From positions 15,562,001 through 15,626,000 of the forward strand of contig OX579635.1 of the NCBI GenBank assembly GCA_951230915.1: DNA of 64,000 bases, in the 5' to 3' direction. The translations under genes and the position numbers were made by a program. The stretch comes from Antitrichia curtipendula. Lineage: Eukaryota > Streptophyta > Bryopsida > Hypnales > Leucodontaceae. Below, piece by piece: positions 53,387 to 64,000 of this stretch (within the stretch, counting starts at the first letter, position 1; each line of letters begins with the position of its first letter). The notes below the pieces were generated by a model. That model had not been told where the DNA came from and ran no database searches. It saw only the letters and a list, made by a program, of their open reading frames with translations.

Positions 53387-53666
53387 AGGTAGGGTGCTCT
53401 AAAAGCGTCCTTGCTCTTAAAAGAAAACTTTAACTAAGAGATACATTAGCATTCTTCAATCATGTTCCAACAATATCCATTTTAGGAGGGGAGTGTGCTT
53501 CTAGTAACGACCGTGTTTCAACTTCAAAAATTTGTGACTAATTCCACAAAGGTCCCCCCCAAAGCATGGAACGACTTCAAATTCTGAAATGTACACCGCC
53601 ATTAAAATCCGGCTCACAGTAGGTTTTGCTCCCATTTTGTCCCGTAATGGGGTAGTTCACCTTCCT
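53387..53666. mobile_element. TA-flanked MITE, AGGTAGG family, subfamily 2, copy 2
   Basis: Flanked by TA (53385-53386, 53667-53668), begins AGGTAGGGTGCTC and ends CACCTTCCT. Inverted relative to the homologous copy at 50869-51157. Confidence 0.65.
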
Positions 53667-54210
53667 TACATGCCAATTCCATTTAATTTTCTTCCTCCGC
53701 AAATTTACTGAAGATTGTTTCGAGGAAAGTTTAATATCTCCTCCCCCCCTCCTCCCAATGCAATCAATCAGCTCTTACAAGGTTTTTGCTTTTAACTTAA
53801 GAGCCCGATTACATTTGAATGTGTGAAAACTTATTTAGTGACTTGATCATGTTCAGCTTTTGCCAGGAATGTCAAACAGTGTTGGAATGGAGAGAGAGAA
53901 AAGAGGCCACAGGGACCTGAACAATAATCTCACTGCCTGCAACTTTGTGGATTTCAATCTTCCAGATCCAAAAACGGATACTGAAATGTAAGTTGACACT
54001 GACAGACAGACTCACTCACTGAAAGTTTGCCTCGGCCATCACTTAAAAAAAACTTGGCGGACGAACCGAACGGATCCTGCAGATTTGCATTCAACTTTAC
54101 GCCAACTTGTTCCCCATTAAGTTTAAGTTAAGTTAATCGCAGGTGGGCAGGCAGGTGGATGGTGGGTGCGGGGGAGGGGCTTGTCCTTAGTAAGTTAACT
54201 TAAGCTTATA

Positions 54211-54476
54211 AAGTGGGTACACACTTTTTGCTACTGAGCCTAGTTACTACTATTAGACTGGTCAAATTTTCATATGTTCTTGTTGGCAAGTGAAAGGAGG
54301 TTCCAACGCACCAGAGAACGTGGCATTTGGACACCGTATGCAAAAGTTATTAAGGGTCAAAGTTTGTGTTTCTGAAAGTGCTCCATCCAAATAGGTACAT
54401 AACTGATTTTGAAAATGTACACAACCTGTAGATGGCGGTTTAAGGTCAGGTGCCATTTTGGGGGTGACTACGGCCT
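54211..54476. mobile_element. TA-flanked MITE, AGGTGGGTAC family, copy 2
   Basis: Full-length match to 54743-55014 and 49871-50151, flanked by TA. The left end is AAGTGGGTACAC. A right terminal change (GGGTGACTACGGCCT) shows it is the most diverged of the three direct copies. Confidence 0.75.
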
Positions 54477-54742
54477 TAGCTGCTGCAAAAAACACTAGAC
54501 CTTTTCGAACTGAACGCCTGTGAGTAACAGTTTCAGAAACAATTCAGTCGAGACATGATTTATGGACACACTATAATTCAGTTAGTTGGGTTTTACAATT
54601 TCTTTTTGTCAAGGAGTCGTGAGCAGCCATTGCGGGTACCGTCGTACTGGCTAGAAGAAGGGCAGGTTCAACATTCTCTGCTGAACGATTATTTAATTTT
54701 AATCTGCTGAAAAACTAAGAATATTTTTGTCAGCATTGTGTA

Positions 54743-55014
54743 AGGTGGGTACACCCAAAACCGCCACTTTTTGCTGCTGAGACTAGTTACTATTATTAGA
54801 CTAGCCAAATTTTCATATGTTCTTGTAGGCAAGTGAAAGGAGGCTCCAACGCACCAAAGAACATGGCATTTGGATACCGCATGCAAAAGTTATTAAGGGA
54901 CAAAGTTTGGTTCTAAAAGCGTTTCTTCCACATAGGTACATAACTGATTTTGGAGATGTACACATAGTATAGATGGCGGTTTAAGGTCAGTGGCACATTT
55001 GGGTGTACCTACCT
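54743..55014. mobile_element. TA-flanked MITE, AGGTGGGTAC family, copy 3
   Basis: This is the best-preserved copy. It begins AGGTGGGTACACCCAAAACC and ends GGGTGTACCTACCT, flanked by TA on each side. At 272 bp it has no coding capacity. Confidence 0.8.
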
Positions 55015-55016
55015 TA

Positions 55017-56133
55017 ATGTTCCTTTTCTTTGTCCCATGCTCCCCCCTCCCAAAAAAAAAATCAAAATTAATTTTCAGAAATTTTGACAGTCTTTTTTTG
55101 GAATTTTTTAAAATTTTTTTACCACCGGTGTGATATACCGTACTACCCATAGAATAGGGTCGACACACCGATATCGAATAATTAATTAAAGTTTCCAAAT
55201 AAATTTGGCACTTGGGAACTTAATTTTCAAAAATGACATTATATTCAAAAGAAAAGTTCAAAATGTTCAATATCAACCTTCGAAAGCCACTACATTTGAT
55301 GTGCATAGAATTGTGAAGATGAGCTCTTTATTGTGCCAAAATGAGGTTTGAAATTCTACCTTGAATACAATTCCTACATTTTGACAATGAGTAGTCAAAC
55401 TCTTATCTTCAAATTAGCCCATTGATATCCTTTGAGGGTTTATGACCAATGACGGATTTCATTTTTAAAACAAACTCTCCACCCTTCAGTCTCACAAAAT
55501 GTTAGTGAAAACACTGAACATTTTATTTTTCTACAACAACTTGGTCATTTAATTTTTGTTGAATTTGACAATTTCTCTTATTCATTTTCTTTTTTGGCAT
55601 TCTTAAAAACAATTATTTTCCACCAATCTTGCCCTATTGGTACGGTATCACATCATTGGATTCAATCAAAAGACATGTCTTCATCTTTATTTATTTTTAT
55701 TTTTTGTGACAACATGTCTCAATCTTGAAACTTCTTTTCAAACTGGAGTGCTTGGGTAGGCGTTATAAACACTGGGACTGTACTTGACATCACTGCTTTC
55801 ACAAAGAAGTCATGTGAAACTAAGCTTACTAATAAAGTTCTTGAGTACCTCAATAGTGTGACGCTTTAATAACATGGAAATTGTAAATTTGTAATCTATG
55901 TACTAAAAATTAGAATCATTAATTTGTGTCAACTTCATGACTGAAATCATAGTGTGATATTATTTAGGAGGGCTGGAAAACTGAAAATCTGACAAAAAAA
56001 AATCAAGAAAAAAAATGTAAAAGAAAACAAAATCAAGAGTTGAATCACACTTTTTTTCGTGTTGGAAAAAATGGGAGTAACTATTTTCTTGTGCATGGCA
56101 TCCTTGCTATAATGTTATGAGTATTGGAGAGGA
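55017..56133. other. AT-rich intergenic region
   Basis: No coding block, RNA gene or repeat shared with the rest of the window was recognised. Confidence 0.4.
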
Positions 56134-56137
56134 TTAA

Positions 56138-58003
56138 CCTCAAAAGGACCATTGTCCCTTCAAGGGACAAATTGGATTTTGGGCAAGTACCTATGTTTCC
56201 AATTTTTATCATGATTTTCTTAAACTTTTTTTTGGAAAATAGAAAAAATGATTATCTTGGTGGAAATATAATTGATTTTTTTCAGTTAGTGCCTCGGAAC
56301 AAAAGTTATGCCCAGATAAGCTCAAAATAGGGAAGATTGGGGCAACAAAAAAACATTTCAAAAATTAGAATTAAATCATTTTCCTTTTCATAGGTTAAAT
56401 TTTTTTCTACATGGAAAGCTTTGATTCATTTCATTTGGATAAGTGATGTGAAAGTTATGGACAATCTTGATTTGGGGGCAATTTAAGTATCATCTTGAAA
56501 ATATAATTTGTAGGATTCATTTCTGAATGCACTTTTTACAATTTTTCAAAAGAAAAAGTTCCACATGGTTTATTTTTCTTGCTAGAACAATCTTGCCATT
56601 GGAATCAGTGCATTTTAATTCCATCTAAAAGATATTAGTATTTTAGATTTTATTTCTATTTCATACTTACTTCTTTGTAACAATTATTTTTAGAATGAAA
56701 ATTAAATTTTTTTGAAATGTTTTTTTTCCCTAGACTCTCAACTCAATTCCCTGCCATAAATATTTAACCCTAGACCACCCATGGCCGTTTTGGATTAAAA
56801 ACATCCTAGTTTTTGAAGTGCTATAAATCTAAATGTGACTAAGAAATAAAGATCTTAACCGTACAATCATGTAGTACACATGTTGTAGATCTCATGGATC
56901 AAATTTGAAGTCATTTGACCGTGTAGATTGCAAGATTATAATGTTTTAGTGTTGAAAAAGAATGCTGAAATTTTCCTAAAAACACATTTAGAGGCCAAAT
57001 CTGATTTCTAAACCTAATCAAATGAAAAAACTTTAAACTACAAAGTGATTCAAAACTAGGATACAAACACATGAGTGAAAAAAAATATCATTCAATTGAC
57101 TCAATATGTTTGCAAAATGGCTTGCAAATGTCAAAAATAGGCAAGAAAAGTTGCAAAAAACACATCTAGGGCTGAACCTCCTTCTACTAAAATGCTTCTC
57201 AGCCATTCATAAATTCTTGGATTGATATGAAAATTTAACCACACAAACTAGACTAGTATGCGCAACTCTTACAAATTTTCTTAATGAAAACGAACATTTT
57301 ATGAAGAAGATACAAGCAGCCGAAGTTCACTATAGTCCATAAATGGCGGGATTTTGAATTTTGAGTTGCTCCCAAACATTTAAAACAATTTGGATTGACA
57401 TGAAAATTTCACCACAATAACTAGAATTCAAAGGAAACACAACCCAACAAATTTTATTGAAATCGAACATTGGATGAAGGAGATACAAGACCCCGAAGTT
57501 GCAGCCATGAAGTGCACTTTGGTGAATCAAATTGAGCCTGTGAACTTTGATTGGCTTCCAGAAAATCATTAACTCTTAGATTGATCTGAAAATTTTACCA
57601 CACAAACTAGAAGAAAAGGCGCAACTTTCCCAACAAGTTTTATTGAATTTGGACATTGTATGCAAAATTTACAGTACTTTGAATTTAACTTAAAACTATG
57701 TGAGGACACTTTTTGTCCTCTTGGGCGGTCTAGGGTTAAGCTTCAAAACTTTGTAGTGTAAAGAAGGTTCAAAGTCAAAGAATCTAATCCTGCAATGTGT
57801 AAAAAAATTTACTTTCTTTACTTTAAACACATATATTTTGCAATCTCTGCATTCAAAGTTTTTGAAGTTTATTCCAGACATTTTTATACTAGTAAGGTGT
57901 AAGATCTTATGGTTAGATGTGCAAAAAAAATAAATTCAATTTTTTTACTCTTTGCAATAGAAATGGCAATTTTGAGTAAAAAAAAGCTTTGGTCCTTTAG
58001 GGT
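56138..58003. mobile_element. TTAA-flanked element, family B, copy 3, with nested insertion
   Basis: Begins CCTCAAAAGGACCATTG and ends TTTGGTCCTTTAGGGT, flanked by TTAA (56134-56137, 58004-58007). After subtracting the nested element at 56768-57735 its length is about 894 bp, matching the 913-bp copy at 14113-15025. Shared blocks include aagctttgattcattt near 56420 and ttgctagaacaatcttg near 56580. Confidence 0.75.
56768..57735. mobile_element. Nested TTAA-flanked element, family C
   Basis: Starts CCCTAGACCACCCA and ends TGGGCGGTCTAGGG, inverted repeats with one mismatch, flanked by TTAA (56764-56767, 57736-57739). At 968 bp it sits inside family B copy 3. Internally a unit of about 170-190 bp recurs three times, with anchor ttgayatgaaaattt.accaca at 57221, 57392 and 57580. 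The terminal CCCTAG and the TTAA target are those of piggyBac-type elements. Confidence 0.8.
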
Positions 58004-58007
58004 TTAA

Positions 58008-60970
58008 GAATTTAAGTTGGAACTTGATAGATCAAAATTTGGCACAATATTGAAGAGGCATTGATATGATTCTTCTATTGTAGATTTCATTCTTGGTGGT
58101 CACGGCTGGTATTTCTTGCTTAATAATTAATTAAAGTTGATAATTTCAAACATTTTGGTAGATGCTAAAAATATAAATATTTTGCAAACTACTTTCATTT
58201 CAAAAATATTTTTATTTTTTAAGAACAATCTTCCAAAAAATTTATTATCTATTTTTATAAATGTTTTTTGCCGATCCTAATCACTAAGGAGAGTGTAAAC
58301 CAAGCACCCCTAATTTTTGTTTTATTTTGAAAGTAGATAATATCCATCAATTGATTGAATGTTTTGAGCCATGAATATTAAGTGACATAAATACAAAAAT
58401 CTATTACTAGTGAGAGAAAGGATGAACTTGCTATGTAAGAATTGCATCTACTTGTAGAATTCAATGACCAAAAGAATTGGATAAAAGTTGTTTCTCTATT
58501 ATCAATTTGTGTTTTCATTTGCTACAAGGATGATTTTAATCCTCCATTGAGGTTGTTAGAAAAGTCTTAGTTTACCCTTCAATGGCCCTTGGGACAAAGA
58601 TTTTAATGCAAAATAGCATAATGATAGATTGTGAAAGATGTGCACTGTCCTAGTCTTATAATGCAACTATACAAGTGGGAACAAAGTAATTATACTGCTT
58701 TGGCAAAATAATTGCACTAGTCTAACAATTTTTTGAGTTTTGTTTAAATTATAAATAGTGGACAAATACAATAATAATTTTGAATATATACTAGGAGTAG
58801 AAAATATTATATCTATTTACAAACAAATACACTTGTGTAATTTATAATAAAAGTAAATTGACATTGTTTCATGATTGAGTTCTTATCCAAAGTACAATTT
58901 AGCATCTACGTGAAGGTGAGATTAGGCATAAATCAAGTCATTTTTGTAAAGTGTACACTGACATGCCATTTTGCAAATGATGTAAGGTGACATGGCCCCT
59001 TTGAGAATCTACATGCAAATTCAATTTTGGCACCAAAATATTGAATCAAACCTTTACAACTGGTATTAAGGAATAAGGAATTTGATTAACTATAAAATAT
59101 TAGGATAGAGTAAACTTGCCAATCGCTACACAAACAAAATTCAGAGACTTTGTTTTGAAATTTGGCGTGATTATTAAATGTCATGTTAAGATTCACATTC
59201 AAAAGACAGAATGCAAAAAGATTTATTCTTAAATTTTTTGTTGCAATTTAACTCCGAAACATCTAGAATCTTCTCCCAAATTGACGATTCGGGAAAAATC
59301 ATTATAAAGTACTATTTGGAATAATATTTTGGAATTGATATACAAATGAAATTTGTAAGTTTTGAAGCGGTTTAGATTCCATCCTTATGGTTAAATTTAC
59401 TAATGCTGTCACCTATATTTTTTTGTAAATTTTGAAAGGAAAATTTGAAAACTCCTTCAAAATTCAATTACAAGCAAAATATTATCATTTTTTGAGTAAA
59501 AGTTGTTGGAATGGATTTGAAAAGAGGTTCTCTTGGCATGGTGATTTTTTTGGAATTTTTGTGTTCTTCACATCTATGACCTCATTTTTGCAAATTTAGT
59601 TTTGAACTAGAATCAATGCAATTTTGGCTTGGTCACCCTCTTGACATACTTCCACATTTGTAATTTTAGAAAAATATGCACTCTGATAACACAAGAACAA
59701 TAATATGGATAGGACAAGAACTTGATAAAGTATCTCTACAAATTATGATGACTTTCATATAAGCAACAATGAGGAAGAAACAAGAATATGAATCTGTTCG
59801 TTGTTCAAAAATTGGACATTGGAACACTCCAGGTTCAAAGGCGATGAATCTGAAATCTAGATAAGAATTCCTTTCAACCCTTCATCAAAGTGTTCTAGGT
59901 TTAAAGGCGATGAAGCTAAAATCTAGATAAGAATTTCTTTCAACCCTTCACCGTACAATGTGTGGGCATTGGGTGTTGATACAAAACTTTGTTCCCATTG
60001 CAATTGAATTGGTAGTTGAATTGTGCAATTATTGTTAGGTAATTGGCAATGGTTGTTGTCCAATATTTGAATTTGTACAATAAATGGCAAATTTACTCTA
60101 GTTATAGTGGAAATCATCCTTTTTGGCACGATATAAATCATCTACTTAAAAAAAGAAGCAAAAGTACTCATTGGAGGTCAAACTACAACGTAAGACCTTC
60201 CCTTTTCACAAAAAATCCAAAGAGAGACATATGCACTTCTATTTTGAATAGAAGGATTCTCTCTCATCCATTGGCCACTTTTTGGCCTCCACGTCTTTAC
60301 CGGGCTAAAACACCAACTCACTTGAGTCCAGACAAGGCATGACAATGGGTCAAGAGACAAGCTGTCTCAATTTGTGAAATATTTTCTTAGAAATTGCAGG
60401 ATGCTGTATGGCTTTCAAACATATTCAACATGCTTCACAGTGCCCGACTCAAATTCCATTGATCTGCTTAAGATACTCTACTGTTTCATGAGATGATGGT
60501 AACCACAAAGATGAGCCAGAAATACAACTACAAAACATGAAGAGCATGAATTCGCATTCACAGCATGAAAGCAGTGAAGCATCTACACAATACCGAGCTT
60601 GGAGGTAGCACTCGAAATCACATTACATGGACAGAAAGTTAGATTCTGAAAAACCAGCAATATGGACTCAACAACAACGAGTGTGTACAAAAATTTCGCT
60701 GATTTCTTTCTCATTTCCAGTTTCTCCAGTTACCACATTCATTGAAGATCTCTTCAGTGTCTACACTAATTTGCATCCACTCTTCCCTGCTTGGAAACCC
60801 ACATCCTCCACTAAAACCCGCAGATTCAACAGATTCTTACACAGTCAAGATATATTGACTGGCCATAGAGCTTTGTAATACCCATCATCAGGGAGAAATG
60901 AAAAGTAACAACATGAAATAAGTTTGTAAGCTGTCTGTCTTGGGAGATCTCCATGATAGTGATCGCATTA
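58008..60970. other. AT-rich intergenic region with local repeats
   Basis: This contains a direct duplication of about 63 bp at 59828-59951 (aaggcgatgaatctgaaatc against aaggcgatgaagctaaaatc) and a partial family E relative at 60170-60310. No gene was recognised. The end, about 60400-60960, is probably the downstream flank of the GGCT-like gene. Confidence 0.45.
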
Positions 60971-61266
60971 AGGTAGGGACACCAGAAATTGCCAATTGAG
61001 GAAGCAAACTCACCCTTTGATCGGATATTCAGCTGGTGATACAGTACACCCCCTCAATCAATATGTACCTAGTATCACAGAAGCAATTTTAGAACAAAAA
61101 AGAATTAGATCCTTGCATATGGTATCCAAATAACACATTCTCTTAGTGAGTTGCGAGTTGTCTTTCACTTGCCAACGAGATCTTATAGAAATTTGACAAA
61201 AAAAATAATGATGATAGAAACAAATGCTCAGCAGTAGCAGGAATGGCGATCTTGGTTTCCCTACCT
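60971..61266. mobile_element. TA-flanked MITE, AGGTGGGTAC family, copy 4, at the GGCT stop codon
   Basis: Flanked by TA (60969-60970, 61267-61268). Begins AGGTAGGGACACCAG and ends GGTTTCCCTACCT. Its reverse complement matches copy 3 in order: tggcaagtgaaag, then atttggatacc.tatgcaa, then ggtacata. The element's last base is the final A of the TAA stop codon of the adjoining gene. Confidence 0.75.
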
Positions 61267-63019
61267 TACAAAACTTTGGCGCGTTGGTTGTTGCTTCTAC
61301 TGACGAGCTCTTGAGTTTTGATCCAGTGCTCAATGTGTTGAAGAAAAGTGCGGTTCTGGGGTCGGTCTTTCCGTCGCACATAAGTGGCCGACTCCTTCTC
61401 CGTGAAGGCCTCAATGTGGGGCGCTTCTGCCAGACGTGAAGCATAAGTTGGGGCTGCAAAGTAGGCTTGGGCAATCAGTTCTCCCGAATTGGTGAACTCG
61501 TGCTCTTGTGAAGGTTGCAATTGCAAGTCGGAAAGCACAATGGATCGTCTCACGTAGTTGCCCTTGGATACTCCTTCTAGATCGTCCAGCCTCTCAATGG
61601 CATGACAATCCACCTGAGTACACCACCATTGAATGTAACTTAAAAAAGGAAGCTGAAACCATTGCTGTTCGGGACTTGATCCTATCTCTTATACTGATTA
61701 CTGTTCTCAACTAGAACTCATCTATTCATACACTTGTTGGCCTTCAATTAGCAAGTTGGGTGTAAGCATGACTTGGCTAATGATCTTCGAATGAAATTGG
61801 GATTGTCTACTGTCCACAACCTCCCACTCAGAAATTGCGTAGTTAAAAATCAACAGACAGAACATGGGGTTTGATCTTAACAGATTTGAGTTTTGAACCC
61901 AAAGTAATCTCCCCCAAATAAAATTCCTATGATACATATGTTGAAGTGACAGAACTGGAATCCTCTACCTCAAATGACATCAAAAAGGATGTGATAATAC
62001 AGAAAAAGACATTAAAGAGCATCAAGTGTATACAATAGCATGTCTAATCTGCAGGTTTTGCATTGAATCTGAACTAAAACATCGTCGCAATTGAGGTGAA
62101 TCCTTTTAGGGATCAATAGAGGGTGTCAAAGCAGATCTGCTGAGGTAGTGCGGTTTCAGAAACGCGATCCAAGACTCTACACAGGGAAGCACTTTGGAGA
62201 AAGAGGAAAATCACATTGTGCCGAATTTTACAAGGTCTGAAAGTCTTAAGCAAAATAGAGCAGCAACCAGGTTACAGACTTTCAGACCTTGTGATTCCTG
62301 TTCTGCGATTAGCAGGTTTGCTACCAAATTCAACACAATGTCATTTCTTCTCTTTTCTCCGAAGTACTAGCCCTCTATAGAATCTTGTACCGCCTTTCTG
62401 CAATCACACTTCCTCTGCACACCAGCTCTGACACACCCTGAAAAGATTCACTATCCTCAGTTGCAAAAGAGGAGTAGCAACAAGTTCACAAACCAAAAAA
62501 TGACAGAACAACACAAACCTCATAAAGCTCCCCACGCACATGATGCCCTGCGGCCGGCAAATCGATGAGGAACGGCACTTGATACGGCCCACACACCATC
62601 GGAAACTTTTGCTTCGTCCTCGCCGTCCCCAGAAAACGAGCATGCCCTTTGGCCACCACGTCGTCCATGAGCCAGTAATTCGAAAACCCCCGCTTCAACG
62701 TCCCGTACACAAACGCATACGCCGTGGGCGGACATTTCAAGGCAGCAGGAACAACAGCACCACTCCCCTTGCTGTTCTTGGCGTAAGACTCTCGCACCTG
62801 TTGTTGGTGTTGCTGCTGCTTGAGCTCGGTGGTTGTTGTCACAGAACGGTCGACGACGGTGGTAGCAGAAGGTCTCCACGAGTCTCGGCTCACGTCGGAG
62901 TGGTGGTGGTGATGGTGATGAGGATTCTCTTGCTGCGCGAGGTGAGTCTTGGTAGTAGTAGTTGCTCTCGAAGGGAGAGCCGAGGAGGCAATGATGTGAC
63001 GAGGACCGACGACCACCAT
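61266..63019 (-). CDS. Gamma-glutamylcyclotransferase-like (AIG2/GGACT fold) protein
   Basis: This belongs to the gamma-glutamylcyclotransferase/AIG2-like family, which releases 5-oxoproline from gamma-glutamyl compounds; the exact substrate cannot be told. Two exons, 63019-62519 and 61613-61266, join in phase 0 to give 282 residues. The domain starts near residue 105 with FVYGTLKRGFSNYWL (the YGxL substrate loop), then ARFLGTARTKQKFPMVCGP, RGELYEVDCHAIERLDDLEG and NYVRRSIVLSDL; Glu180 of LDDLEG is the likely catalytic acid. The first 100 residues are low-complexity with a run of seven His and a Gln-rich stretch. The start is taken at the ATG at 63019, which directly follows a possible acceptor (TTTGTCAG), so an upstream non-coding exon is possible. 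The stop is formed by a MITE junction. Confidence 0.87.
62196..62360. repeat. Long imperfect hairpin in the GGCT intron
   Basis: The inner arms CAAGGTCTGAAAGTC (62231-62245) and GACTTTCAGACCTTG (62277-62291) pair perfectly over 15 bp with a 31-base loop. Outer arms at 62196-62226 and 62330-62360 pair imperfectly (ggagaaagaggaaaatcaca against the complement of tgtcatttcttctcttttct). About 28 extra bases bulge on the right arm. It could be a degraded MITE or a small-RNA precursor. Confidence 0.6.
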
Positions 63020-63414
63020 AGCTGACAAAGTAAAAGCAAACAATAATTTTTTCTTCAACGTTGATGGAATCTGCTATAACACGAAGAGGCTTCAGCAGCG
63101 AGAGCTTGCGCAACTAATCATGGGCGACGACAGCGTGCGTGCGTGGGTGCATAGCCAGCTGGTCATTGAAACTGCAATGTGGAGTAATGAAATTGGTATT
63201 GAACCCAATTTCTGTTACGAAAACGCGTGCAAACTCCGAGTGGTCGTCTCCTCAGTTGGGCTCCATTGCAATCATTGAAATTGGTAACAAGCTGCGAGCA
63301 CCGTCCATGCGCCACCTCTGGATTACCGAAAATACTCCAAGAATAGAAGTTTTTGGAAAAGAATTTGGGATAGAAATTGGAATGTGGTATGACGGAGATG
63401 ATCAATTCGGAGAA

Positions 63415-63545
63415 GACGAGGAGAGAAGCGATTGAGGGAGTGGAAGTTGTGTAAAGAGTCTGGATTTGCGACGAGACGACGAGGAGAGAAGCGATTGAGG
63501 AGTGGAAGTTGTGTAAAGAGGCTGGATTTGCGACGAGACGACGAG
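63415..63545. repeat. Tandem repeat of about 62 bp upstream of GGCT
   Basis: The unit gacgaggagagaagcgattg through tttgcgacgaga occurs twice (63415, 63478), with a third partial copy starting at 63540. It lies in the 5' flank of the GGCT-like gene. Confidence 0.85.
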
Positions 63546-63692
63546 AGGGTCGGAGGGGGAGAGACTTTACTTGCTTTTCGGGTCCCATGAAGAAGACCAA
63601 CGCTGTTCATGCAGTGAATGAACGAACTGTAAATGGATGGATGAATAATGATCGAGGGGATGGATGAAGATTGGTGGCTTTTCAGTTGTTTG

Positions 63693-63933
63693 CATCGGGA
63701 AAAAACCACCCATTGCTGCAGTACTGTTTCAATGGGTTAACAGTATAGTATTGAAAGTGTATTGTTGCAGTATTGAAACAATATATTTCTAATAAAAATG
63801 CAAGGCTCCCATTGCTTCAATATTGTTGCATTATTTATGCAGTAGTGCAGCAATATACTTTCAATACTATACTGTTAATCCATTGAAACAATATTGCAAC
63901 AATATTGAAGCAATGAGGGGTACTTTCCTGATG
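63693..63933. mobile_element. Fold-back MITE, copy 2 (CATCGGGAAA termini)
   Basis: Begins CATCGGGAAAAAACC and ends GTACTTTCCTGATG. It is the inverted counterpart of 10239-10480, about 241 bp, again made of two mirrored halves with TAACAGTATAGTATTGAAAG near 63738 and its complement near 63855. It lies a few hundred bases upstream of the GGCT start. Confidence 0.8.
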
Positions 63934-64000
63934 TGGCACAGGGGAGCATGCGGTAGTTGCTTTTACTATTAACATCCATACCTGTAATGGAGGCGGACGG

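Noticed and set aside
63020..63058. Upstream extension of the GGCT-like protein (residues KKKLLFAF)
   Set aside because: It would need a non-ATG start, and the stretch ends in a good splice acceptor, so it is more likely intron.

Overview
This is a nuclear window from a land plant. It has spliced genes with GT-AG introns of roughly 70-1000 bases, a plastid-type THIC gene with a TPP riboswitch in its 3' UTR, plant-specific families (VPS62/DUF946, SERK-ectodomain-like LRR protein, BOU carrier), a TTTAGGG telo-box, and long AT-rich intergenic stretches. Intron sizes and the general look suggest a seed-free plant such as a moss or other bryophyte, but that is inference and the species cannot be read from the sequence.

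Layout. 0.5-4.5 kb: COG8, a Golgi tethering-complex subunit (minus). 8.0-10.0 kb: an MPC2-type mitochondrial pyruvate carrier (minus). 10.2-15.0 kb: transposon-like repeats, among them two fold-back elements, a Tourist-like MITE and inverted copies of a TTAA-flanked element. 15.9-19.0 kb: a VPS62/DUF946 protein (minus). Its upstream region (19.1-20.4 kb) is a diverged duplicate of the MPC promoter, first exon and first intron. 20.5-22.7 kb: further TTAA-flanked elements. 23.2-26.8 kb: a UBX-domain gene fragment lying between inverted terminal repeats. 26.8-31.0 kb: AT-rich repeats. 31.8-33.2 kb: BOU-type mitochondrial carrier (plus), preceded by tandem copies of its own 5' end. 34.6-39.5 kb: THIC with its riboswitch (minus). 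41.1-43.6 kb: a secreted LRR protein resembling a SERK ectodomain (minus). 43.7-61 kb: mostly repeats, including a LINE remnant, two subfamilies of TA-flanked MITEs and nested TTAA elements. 61.3-63.0 kb: a gamma-glutamylcyclotransferase-like protein (minus) whose stop codon is formed by a MITE junction.

The genes are unrelated housekeeping genes and do not form a pathway, although MPC and BOU are both mitochondrial inner-membrane carriers. The most notable content is the repeat biology. At least five element families are flanked by TTAA and start with CCC(T)-type termini, as piggyBac-superfamily elements do. One has an empty-site paralogue beside it and one carries another nested inside it. 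No transposase gene was recognised. Several genes also show repeats interacting with gene ends: a captured 5' exon, duplicated start-codon regions, a stop codon in a 15-bp repeat, and a stop codon contributed by a transposon.

Exon boundaries were derived by hand from splice signals, reading-frame continuity and remembered family sequences. No alignment, RNA data or database search was available.
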